Source: Cyclobacteriaceae bacterium
GTDB taxonomy: Bacteria > Bacteroidota > Bacteroidia > Cytophagales > Cyclobacteriaceae
DNA length: 64,000 nt
Direction of reading: 5' to 3'
NCBI GenBank assembly: GCA_019638395.1
Contig: JAHBTX010000001.1
Location: forward strand, 806,001-870,000
Shown: positions 18,541 to 25,226 of the stretch, one piece after another
Layout of the letters: the number at the start of each line of letters is the position of its first letter
How positions within the stretch are numbered: the first letter of the stretch is position 1
Made by a program: the position numbers and the translations under genes
The notes under the pieces: generated by a model
What the model was told of the DNA's origin: nothing
Database searches by the model: none
What the model saw: only the letters and a program-made list of their open reading frames with translations

Positions 18541-18635
18541 TTCCGAAATAATTTGAGGTGCAAAATAGGAAGGTTTTGCCAAAAGGCTACCAAACTTTAC
18601 TTGCGAAGCTGTAAAAGGTTATCAACCTTTATAAA

Positions 18636-19064
18636 ATGAAATACCTAATACCATTTGCATTTATTGGGCTTGCTGCCTGCACGCCTAAAGAAAGCCTTGA
18701 CCCGACTGCGGAATCAAAAATCCGCGAGGTGTTAACCCAACAACAAACTGCCTGGAACGAAGGTAGTCTTGAAAAATTTATGGAAGGTTATTGGAAATCA
18801 GATTCGTTGCAGTTTATAGGGTCTTCTATTCGCTACGGCTGGCAACCAACATTAGATAATTACAAAAAGAATTATTCCACACGCGAACTGATGGGGCGGT
18901 TGCAGTTCGACATCTGGCAGATTGTGCCCTTAGCGCCCGATGCTTATTTATTAACCGGCCAATACACCCTCTTCCGCGAAAGCGACCAACCCAGCGGACC
19001 GTTTACTTTAATCTTTAGAAAGAAGAACAACGAATGGGTGATTGTGTATGATCATACGAGTTGA
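18636..19064 (+). CDS. Lipoprotein with NTF2-like (DUF4440) domain
   Basis: 142 residues. Signal and lipobox at MKYLIPFAFIGLAAC (Cys 16). The mature part IREVLTQQQTAWNEGSLE...FMEGYW, then a GGW-like RYGWQPTLDNYKK and the FTLIFRKKNNEWVIVYDHTS tail, is the snoaL/DUF4440 cone fold. Members bind small hydrophobic compounds or act as accessory domains; no catalytic residues can be assigned. It is transcribed alone, divergent from YfhO. Confidence 0.85.
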   Translation: MKYLIPFAFIGLAACTPKESLDPTAESKIREVLTQQQTAWNEGSLEKFMEGYWKSDSLQFIGSSIRYGWQPTLDNYKKNYSTRELMGRLQFDIWQIVPLAPDAYLLTGQYTLFRESDQPSGPFTLIFRKKNNEWVIVYDHTS

Positions 19065-19119
19065 TTGAGAAATTAGGAATTGGGCATTAGGCATTGGTGC
19101 CAAGTAAGTTGAAGTGCAT

Positions 19120-19650
19120 TTAGAATTTTAAAGCAGCATAACCTTTTAGCTGGTAGGTAGTGAGTGTAGTGAGCATGGAGGTTGCGATTTTTACCTGCGG
19201 CACCATTTTATTCCGATCAATGTTTCGGGCGATGAGGGATTGACCACAAACATAAATCTTTACACCGGCTGCACTTAACTCCTGATAAAGTTTCAGGTTA
19301 GGATTATCTACACCATACTTCGCGCGATGGGTTTCATTATTCATTACGGTATAAGCGGCACCACCATGTATGGCAAGCACCACGTGTAGTTTCTCTTTCG
19401 GTACACCACCCGAAACATGCAGGTTGAGTAAGCGCGCCACATTGTTCAACGCCCAACTCAATGTATCGGGTTTTTCGCTGGCACGTTCTATCTCAATTAC
19501 GATGTTATACGTCAGGTTAGGATCAGGCTTTTCAACTGCATCGGGAACCGGAAAAATACCACCATAATTTTTAATAACCGGATTAACACGGGTTTGCGCA
19601 AAGACAGTTGTTGCAAATACAAGCAGACCAACGGTGATTAGAAACTTCAT
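19120..19650 (-). CDS. Exported DsrE family protein
   Basis: 176 residues with a signal peptide (cut after TVFAQ). The DsrE/DsrF fold shows LHVVLAIHGGAAYTVM and GVKIYVCGQSLIARN; the Cys in YVCGQS is in the place of the sulfur-carrying cysteine of the family. It lies 13 bases after the TauE-type exporter, so the pair is probably an operon handling reduced sulfur or sulfite in the periplasm. That link is by context only. Confidence 0.88.
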   Translation of the reverse strand: MKFLITVGLLVFATTVFAQTRVNPVIKNYGGIFPVPDAVEKPDPNLTYNIVIEIERASEKPDTLSWALNNVARLLNLHVSGGVPKEKLHVVLAIHGGAAYTVMNNETHRAKYGVDNPNLKLYQELSAAGVKIYVCGQSLIARNIDRNKMVPQVKIATSMLTTLTTYQLKGYAALKF

Positions 19651-19663
19651 AAGAATAAAAATT

Positions 19664-20404
19664 TTACAAATGATCTCTTAAAATATTGATAGACGCAATC
19701 AATATTATGACTGCCGTAATTCTTCGAATGTAAAGCGCATTAAACACCTGCGAACCCAACCGCGAACCAATTTGTCCGCCAACAAAAACTGCTACCAGCA
19801 AAGGCAAGGCAAATCGCCAGTCAACTGCGCGGCCACCTGCCGAAAAATGACCTGTCAGTCCACTGATGGAGTTAACCAAAATAAATGCGCTGGCCAATGC
19901 AGAAATCTTCTTTGCGGTTGACCAATTCATTAAATGCAAAACAGGCGATAAAAAAATTCCACCGCCAATACTTACCAGACCGGAAAGCAAACCAATTCCA
20001 CCGCCCAGGCCGGCCTGTTGTAGAACAGATAATTCTTTTGCTGTGGATGATTTAGGTTTTATCCAAAGAAACCCGGCTGCAAATAAAAGTGTAAAACCCA
20101 GTAAAATAAAAAAGGTGCTTTCTTTCAGTTGCCAATAACCACCCAGAAAAGCTGCCGGAACACTGAGCACGAGAAATGGCCAGATCTCTTTCCATTTTAA
20201 TTCCCCTTGCCGATAGAAAACAATTGTTCCACCCGTAACCACTACAATATTGCAAAGCAAGGCAACTGGTTTAATCGTCTCGGGTAACAGGGCAAAGAAA
20301 GGTTGCGCCAACAATGCGAGGTAACTGGAGCCACCGCCAAAACCTACCGAAGAATACACCAACGCAATAATAAAAAATGCCGAGATGAGCATGTACGACT
20401 CCAT
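19664..20404 (-). CDS. Sulfite exporter TauE/SafE family membrane protein
   Basis: 246 residues and about eight membrane helices in two repeats, each with the glycine-rich signature (GFGGGSSYLALL at about 22-33 and GLLSGLVSIGGGIFLSP at about 138-154). Family members export sulfite, sulfoacetate or related organic anions, or import sulfur compounds. It is followed closely by the DsrE protein, which supports a sulfur role. Confidence 0.92.
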   Translation of the reverse strand: MESYMLISAFFIIALVYSSVGFGGGSSYLALLAQPFFALLPETIKPVALLCNIVVVTGGTIVFYRQGELKWKEIWPFLVLSVPAAFLGGYWQLKESTFFILLGFTLLFAAGFLWIKPKSSTAKELSVLQQAGLGGGIGLLSGLVSIGGGIFLSPVLHLMNWSTAKKISALASAFILVNSISGLTGHFSAGGRAVDWRFALPLLVAVFVGGQIGSRLGSQVFNALYIRRITAVIILIASINILRDHL

Positions 20405-20511
20405 GAATCAGTTGGCGCGCTTGATTTTAATTTTGGTAACTATATATCCCAATGTACTTAAATTTTCAGGCCAAGCTATGAAGTCGCAAAGAAAACACAA
20501 AGTTAACTGGA

Positions 20512-21513
20512 TTACCCACCAATTGTGGACATAGACTCATGGACGGATTTGTTTTTTCGCTGCAACTCGGCTTCAAAGCCATCTTTAGGACGTGCAGCAA
20601 AAGCTTTTTGTAATTCAAACTTAATAGCTTCATCTGATACACCGGAACGCATCAGTTCTTTTATATTCAACACACCATCATCGTACAAACAGGTTTTTAA
20701 AACGCCCTGTGCGGTAACGCGTATGCGGTTACACGTTCCGCAAAACGTACGACTAAACGCAGCAATCACGCCTACATCACCCTGAAAGCCGGGCACTTTG
20801 TATGAATAAGAAGTAGTATGCGGCTCGTCTTTCATCTTTTCGAGATTAGGATAGTGCTGCTGAATCCACGACAATATTTTTTTATATGTCCATGTTAATT
20901 GTGGATAATGATTCCCTTCGCCATTGAACGGCATCTCTTCGATAAAGCGAACCGAAATGGGATGATGCCGGGTTAACTCTACCATTGGAATGAGATCGTC
21001 TGTATTCTTGCCTTCCATTACCACCGCATTAATCTTTACCGGAATCTTGCTGGCGATTAACTGTTGCAACGTTTGCCATGTAGCGTCAAATTCATCCCTG
21101 CGCGTGATGATCTTAAAGCGCTCCCGATCTAATGTATCCAGACTTAAATTGATGGACGCAATGCCCAGTTCTTTCAACTCCGTAATATGCGGTACTGTTA
21201 AAATTCCATTTGTGGTGAGATGCAAACTTTTGATACCCTCGGTAGCGACAATTTTACGGATTAACTGCATTAAATCGGTGCGTACAAAAGGCTCGCCACC
21301 CGTTAACCGGATTTTGGAAATCCCCAACGAGGCCACAATCCGAATCAACCGCTCAATTTCTTCAAAGGTGAGCAACTCTTTCTTAGGCAAATAATGAATA
21401 CCTTCTTCGGGCATGCAATAAAAACAACGCAGGTTACACCGATCGGTAACAGCCAAGCGCAGGTAGTTGATAGGGCGATTATGGTTGTCGTATAGTGCTT
21501 TCACAATTTCCAT
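20512..21513 (-). CDS. moaA: GTP 3',8-cyclase (molybdenum cofactor synthesis)
   Basis: 333 residues, radical SAM enzyme making the first intermediate of molybdopterin from GTP. The N-terminal cluster site is C26-N-L-R-C30-F-Y-C33, the C-terminal second cluster site is FCGTCNRIRVTAQGVLKTC, and the protein ends in the GG pair needed by MoaA. TGGEPFVR is the SAM-binding segment. Only one base separates it from the DUF5615 gene upstream on the same strand, so it may be expressed with it. It is close to moaD and the molybdenum hydroxylase, but moaC, moaE and moeA are not in the window. Confidence 0.97.
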   Translation of the reverse strand: MEIVKALYDNHNRPINYLRLAVTDRCNLRCFYCMPEEGIHYLPKKELLTFEEIERLIRIVASLGISKIRLTGGEPFVRTDLMQLIRKIVATEGIKSLHLTTNGILTVPHITELKELGIASINLSLDTLDRERFKIITRRDEFDATWQTLQQLIASKIPVKINAVVMEGKNTDDLIPMVELTRHHPISVRFIEEMPFNGEGNHYPQLTWTYKKILSWIQQHYPNLEKMKDEPHTTSYSYKVPGFQGDVGVIAAFSRTFCGTCNRIRVTAQGVLKTCLYDDGVLNIKELMRSGVSDEAIKFELQKAFAARPKDGFEAELQRKNKSVHESMSTIGG

Positions 21514-21840
21514 TCACTGCAAGTTAACTTCAATTGGCCCAGGACTTAAATTACCCACAAGCAGTTGCTTCACTTTCTCCATTAAGGGTTTTAATGTTTG
21601 GTAACGATTATCTGAAGCCGTTAACACCAGCACTGAGATTGAGTAACGTTTAAAATTTTGCTGATATTGAAGATTCTTATCAAATGTTAGCAAGGCATCA
21701 AAACTATTGGCTACAAGTAACTCTAACAACTTACCATTGGTAACACCCGCCCAGTTCATTTCGGCACTTGTATATACCTCATGATTCATTAAATCTGACT
21801 TCAAACGTTTCGGAAGATTTTCGTCAAGCAGCAGTTTCAT
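21514..21840 (-). CDS. DUF5615 PIN-like protein
   Basis: 108 residues from ATG 21840 (a TTG 12 bases upstream is possible); MKLLLDENLPKRL is the typical start of the family, with Asp and Glu of a PIN-like site, and FDALLTFDKNLQYQQN the second acidic segment. Paired with a DUF433 protein, overlapping its 3' end by 17 bases, it looks like a toxin-antitoxin-type module, with DUF5615 as the PIN nuclease-like partner. Toxin activity is inferred from this pairing only. Confidence 0.88.
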   Translation of the reverse strand: MKLLLDENLPKRLKSDLMNHEVYTSAEMNWAGVTNGKLLELLVANSFDALLTFDKNLQYQQNFKRYSISVLVLTASDNRYQTLKPLMEKVKQLLVGNLSPGPIEVNLQ

Positions 21841-22069
21841 ATAGCTGCTCAATATTTTTGGAAGTCAGAATTTTTCCTGCAATTTCAAGTACACCAACAA
21901 CCTGCTCTCGCTTAACTGTTGGAAAGTCCAGTAAAAATTCCTCCAGCGAAACCCCATGTTCCAGATGATCAAAGAGGGTTTGTACAGGCACACGTGTGCC
22001 TTTAAACACCGGATTGCCCGACAATATCTCCTTATCAATTGTTATATAATCCTTAACGTGATTCATCAA
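21824..22069 (-). CDS. DUF433 protein, likely antitoxin partner
   Basis: 81 residues. ITIDKEILSGNPVFKGTRVPVQTL is cut here to the core GNPVFKGTRVPV, the DUF433 signature in a helix-turn-helix-like protein; ILTSKN near the end. Common partner of DUF5615 genes, thought to be the DNA-binding antitoxin. The start ATG is close to the divergent moaD gene, leaving a 58-base shared promoter region. Confidence 0.9.
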   Translation of the reverse strand: MMNHVKDYITIDKEILSGNPVFKGTRVPVQTLFDHLEHGVSLEEFLLDFPTVKREQVVGVLEIAGKILTSKNIEQLYETAA

Positions 22070-22115
22070 ATCAAATTTACTAAGTTTTGGTGTATTCTCG
22101 ATTCGCTTTCAGGAC

Positions 22116-22123
22116 TATATTTG
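22116..22123 (+). promoter_or_regulatory. Perfect TAnnTTTG -7 box before moaD
   Basis: TATATTTG lies only four bases before the moaD ATG, so a transcript would start at or near the start codon. No good TTG is found at the expected upstream distance. Confidence 0.3.
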
Positions 22124-22127
22124 TTAA

Positions 22128-22367
22128 ATGATTCTAAAAGTAAAAACATTTGGTATCTCGCGCGATATTCTTGGTGGCCGTGAAGTTGAACTGGTGTTGA
22201 ACGGTAATTCGGTGGGCGATTTGCGCCAGCATCTTTATACTACTTATCCCGAGCTTCAAAAACTCAACTCACTTTTTATTGCTATCAATCTTGAATACGC
22301 TGCAGATGAGCACGTGCTTACGGAAAAAGATGAAGTGGCTTTGATTCCGCCTGTAAGTGGTGGGTGA
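22128..22367 (+). CDS. moaD: Molybdopterin synthase sulfur carrier subunit
   Basis: 79 residues with a ubiquitin-like fold: strands VKTFGISRDIL and VELVLNG, then helix SVGDLRQHLYTTYPEL, AINLEYA, and the C-terminal VALIPPVSGG. The terminal GG is adenylated and thiocarboxylated to deliver sulfur to molybdopterin. Size and ending fit MoaD rather than ThiS; the closeness of moaA supports it. Confidence 0.9.
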   Translation: MILKVKTFGISRDILGGREVELVLNGNSVGDLRQHLYTTYPELQKLNSLFIAINLEYAADEHVLTEKDEVALIPPVSGG

Positions 22368-22378
22368 GCCTTCTCCAA

Positions 22379-22414
22379 ATTTAACCGCTAAGTACGCGAA
22401 GAGCCGCAAAGAAT
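22379..22414 (+). repeat. Dispersed intergenic repeat, copy 1
   Basis: 36 bases that match 24985-25020 at 32 positions. The unit begins ATTTAACCGC and ends CGCAAAGAAT. It lies between moaD and the next gene and resembles short repeats often seen between Bacteroidota genes. Confidence 0.7.
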
Positions 22415-22443
22415 CTCAAGTGCCGTACTTGAAAATAAAAATC

Positions 22444-22938
22444 TTAGTTATCATCATCAGGCATCTCCGGATCAAATGGTATGTCATCATCTGGATCTTT
22501 ATCGAACGGACTTACTCCGGGAGGATTAAATAATCCCCAACGATCCGTTATATAATTCCATTGATCAAAACTTGCCACCCAATCGATAAAGAGCAATCTA
22601 TACTCTTCCAATAATCCTCGTACAATCTCAAAATACGCGACATCTTTAAAGTCAAACATCTCCAACGAGTGGTTGGTGACCATCAGATCTCTTGCAGCTT
22701 TACGAATGATAGCTGCCGCTTCCATCCTTATATCGTACAAATCTCCACTGCAAGCTCCGGCAACCTTTACAGTAAGGAGTGCTGCATCCGAAATCATATT
22801 AGCCTTAATGTGTTGCAAAGGTGAATCATCGTCATTCGGGATTAACTCTGCAATTTTATGTACAACATCAAAAATTTCTTTTCCCTTTCTAAAAAGAGGT
22901 ACAGCTGTAGGATCAAGGTATTCTTCAGGGTTTCGCAT
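22444..22938 (-). CDS. Helical protein of unknown function with acidic tail
   Basis: 164 residues. Mostly helical from residue 15 to 125, and residues from about 137 onward are Pro/Asp rich (FDKDPDDDIPFDPE). The helical part has four predicted long helices and could be a four-helix bundle, but no family motif was recognised. The SDR stop and this start share one base (TAATG), so translation is coupled to the SDR gene. Confidence 0.65.
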   Translation of the reverse strand: MRNPEEYLDPTAVPLFRKGKEIFDVVHKIAELIPNDDDSPLQHIKANMISDAALLTVKVAGACSGDLYDIRMEAAAIIRKAARDLMVTNHSLEMFDFKDVAYFEIVRGLLEEYRLLFIDWVASFDQWNYITDRWGLFNPPGVSPFDKDPDDDIPFDPEMPDDDN

Positions 22939-23672
22939 TACTCATTCATTGGAAATGAAACAGCAGTAAGATTCATTAATGCCATTAAAAGTTTTTCTTG
23001 TTCAGCCACATCATCGGCCAAAGTATTATACGACCTTTCTTTTTGATGAAAGAAATACCGGCCGCTTACTTTCATTGATTGATCTTCACTTACCGCTAAC
23101 CAGGTTTGCGTTTCGTAGCCTTTGGTTAAATCATCGGGTGCGTTTTTTCCACCCATCTTTGTGGGCACCCAACCCGGATCAACCGCATTCGCATAAACAC
23201 CCGACCATTTACGGGCAATAATCTTAGTCAACATTACTACATGCAACTTCGAGTCTGAATAGCTGATATTTCCGTTATTGATGCCATTAAGATTTACCGA
23301 GCCTTGCTTATGCAAACCTGAACTAAGGTAGATCAAGCGCTGGGGTTTCTGAATCAAACATGAAAGTATATAAGGCGCAATTGTATTTATGGTTAGAATT
23401 TCCCTGCCTGAAGCCTGGTACACTCCGGCATTATGGATAATGCTATCAAACCTTCCGAGTTGATTTACTTTTGCAGCTAAGGCTTTTATTTCTTCCAGTA
23501 CTGAAAGATCAGCTGTTACTACTGCTTCCGCACCGGGTGTTCTTATCAATGCGTCTTTACCGCGGTTTTCATTGCGCGCATGCAGCACTACCCGATGACC
23601 TTGTTTAATCAGCCATTGCGCGGATAATTGTCCTAAGCCGTCTGCTGAACCGGTAATAAAGATGCGTGCCAT
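22938..23672 (-). CDS. Short-chain dehydrogenase/reductase
   Basis: 244 residues. Cofactor motif TGSADGLG at the N-terminus (residues 7-14), HNAG at about 86-89, and the catalytic pair YSDSK preceded by the Ser of IYLSSG. Rossmann fold, NAD(P)-dependent reduction or oxidation; the substrate cannot be told. It is followed by the coupled helical protein. Confidence 0.92.
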   Translation of the reverse strand: MARIFITGSADGLGQLSAQWLIKQGHRVVLHARNENRGKDALIRTPGAEAVVTADLSVLEEIKALAAKVNQLGRFDSIIHNAGVYQASGREILTINTIAPYILSCLIQKPQRLIYLSSGLHKQGSVNLNGINNGNISYSDSKLHVVMLTKIIARKWSGVYANAVDPGWVPTKMGGKNAPDDLTKGYETQTWLAVSEDQSMKVSGRYFFHQKERSYNTLADDVAEQEKLLMALMNLTAVSFPMNE

Positions 23673-23692
23673 TTTCTAACTTGATAAAAATC

Positions 23693-24877
23693 TCAAAATA
23701 ACAGAGCTGGATTCATTTTTAGTAACTCCTGCCAAGGCACTCCGCCATTACCAACAAGTAATACCTTATCGGGTTCATGTTGTTTTTTAAATGCCGCCAT
23801 GCCGGGGGCTTTTTGTATAGCTCCACTTTTCACCTCAAGCCCAATTACTTTTCCTTTTCGCTCCAGCACAAAATCTATCTCATCATTTCTGTTTCGCCAA
23901 TAATGAACAGTATAACCTTCGCTCAGTTGATTATTTATTAAATGAGCTCCTATAGCTGCCTCAACCCATCGACCCCAAACTTCAGGTTTTACTAAAACTT
24001 CCTTCAGACTTGCTGCTTGCTGAGCCGTTAACAAAGCTGTATTGTAAACTTGAAACTTGGGGCTTGATGATCGTTGACGCAATTGTTCACCCGAATATTT
24101 TTCAATTCCACCCAAAAGCCCGGCTGTATCAAGTAATTGTAAGTAGTGCGCCAAGGTTGTAGTATTTCCTGCATCCTGTAGTTGACCCACGATTTTTGTG
24201 TAAGAAAGTATTTGCCCGGAATACAAACATCCTAGTTCGAAAAGCTTTCTTAATAATGCTGGCTTATCCACACGGGTGAGCATGAGAATATCTTTTGAGA
24301 TACTGGTTTCAATGAGTGCATCGTTCACATATTTTTTCCAACGATCTTCATCTGTAATCAAACCAGCAGCACCTGGATAACCACCAAACCAAACATATTC
24401 TTCAGCGGTAACACCAAAGGCTGTTTGCATCTCAGCCAACGACCAATGCCCTAAGTAGGTTGTTTCAAAACGACCGGCTAACGATTCGGTTAACCCTTGT
24501 TGCAAGAGCAAGCGGGAAGAACCTAAGAGAATTACTTTGATAGCTTGCTTGGTGCGGGTATCCTCATCCCACAACTTTTTAACTACCTCACTCCAATTGT
24601 TTAACTTTTGAATTTCGTCAACAGCTAAAATAAATTCCTTTGCCCCGGAGGCCTTCAACTGCAAGCGGGCCGTTTGCCATTGTTGCTCTAACCAAACTTC
24701 TCCGGCATTGGCAACAGCATCTGCTGAAACAAAAAGATATGGGGTGTTAAGCTTTGCCAAAACTTGCCCGGTAAGGGTACTTTTTCCTACCTGGCGCGGC
24801 CCCATAAGCACCTGGATAAAGCTTCTTGGCTCTTTCAAACGCTGCGTAAGTTGCTGAATGTAAGACCTTTCAAACAT
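23693..24877 (-). CDS. ATPase with C-terminal DUF4143 domain
   Basis: 394 residues. Walker A is GPRQVGKST (about 26-34), Walker B LAVDEIQ, and the C-terminal DUF4143 part has RNRNDEIDFVLERKGKVIGLEVKSG, a PD-(D/E)XK-like acidic site. These stand-alone AAA+ proteins are abundant in Bacteroidota and archaea and usually mobile; function is unknown. Its promoter carries a palindrome of ACTCAAT repeats (24890-24918), suggesting self-regulation. Confidence 0.93.
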   Translation of the reverse strand: MFERSYIQQLTQRLKEPRSFIQVLMGPRQVGKSTLTGQVLAKLNTPYLFVSADAVANAGEVWLEQQWQTARLQLKASGAKEFILAVDEIQKLNNWSEVVKKLWDEDTRTKQAIKVILLGSSRLLLQQGLTESLAGRFETTYLGHWSLAEMQTAFGVTAEEYVWFGGYPGAAGLITDEDRWKKYVNDALIETSISKDILMLTRVDKPALLRKLFELGCLYSGQILSYTKIVGQLQDAGNTTTLAHYLQLLDTAGLLGGIEKYSGEQLRQRSSSPKFQVYNTALLTAQQAASLKEVLVKPEVWGRWVEAAIGAHLINNQLSEGYTVHYWRNRNDEIDFVLERKGKVIGLEVKSGAIQKAPGMAAFKKQHEPDKVLLVGNGGVPWQELLKMNPALLF

Positions 24878-24889
24878 GAATTACAAATT

Positions 24890-24918
24890 ACTCAATGTAT
24901 TGAGTAAATATACTCAAT
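24890..24918. promoter_or_regulatory. ACTCAAT repeat operator upstream of the DUF4143 ATPase
   Basis: ACTCAAT, GT, ATTGAGT (a perfect palindrome at 24890-24905) followed by a third ACTCAAT at 24912-24918. The three copies directly abut the ATPase start, so they are a likely binding site for a regulator, possibly the ATPase itself. Confidence 0.5.
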
Positions 24919-24984
24919 AACTGTTAAGCTACAAAGATGAAGTGGGCCAGATTCGGCCTCGTGAGTGTTGGGTAAAGCCTTACT

Positions 24985-25020
24985 ATTTAACCGCGGAGTA
25001 CGCTAAGAGACGCAAAGAAT
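24985..25020 (+). repeat. Dispersed intergenic repeat, copy 2
   Basis: Matches copy 1 (22379-22414) at 32 of 36 positions; the four differences are single substitutions. Confidence 0.7.
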
Positions 25021-25144
25021 TTAATAGTCAATAGACTTCGTGATTCTCCGCGATCGCTGTAGTTAAACTTCGCATCACAACGTAATCCCTGCACCCAAAT
25101 ATTGCTGAGCTAATTAAATATCGTCTCTCAAAGAGTACGGTGCG

Positions 25145-25180
25145 AAAAAAAAGCATCGTCCCGAAACAGAGACGATGCTT
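25145..25180 (-). terminator. Rho-independent terminator of the hydroxylase operon
   Basis: Perfect 10-base arms AAGCATCGTC/GACGATGCTT (25151-25160 and 25171-25180) with an 8-base T-run in the leftward direction. It lies 47 bases after the stop of the large hydroxylase subunit. Confidence 0.9.
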
Positions 25181-25226
25181 GAATAATAACTCTGCGAAAC
25201 ACTGCGCCCTCTGCGGTTAAGTATTC

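Larger units (their letters stand above)
24878..25226. other. Intergenic repeats and a terminator
   Basis: No gene. The region holds the ACTCAAT palindrome, repeat copy 2 (24985-25020), two more diverged inverted copies of the same AACCGC-type repeat (about 25036-25068 and 25188-25221), and the terminator at 25145-25180. Confidence 0.6.
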
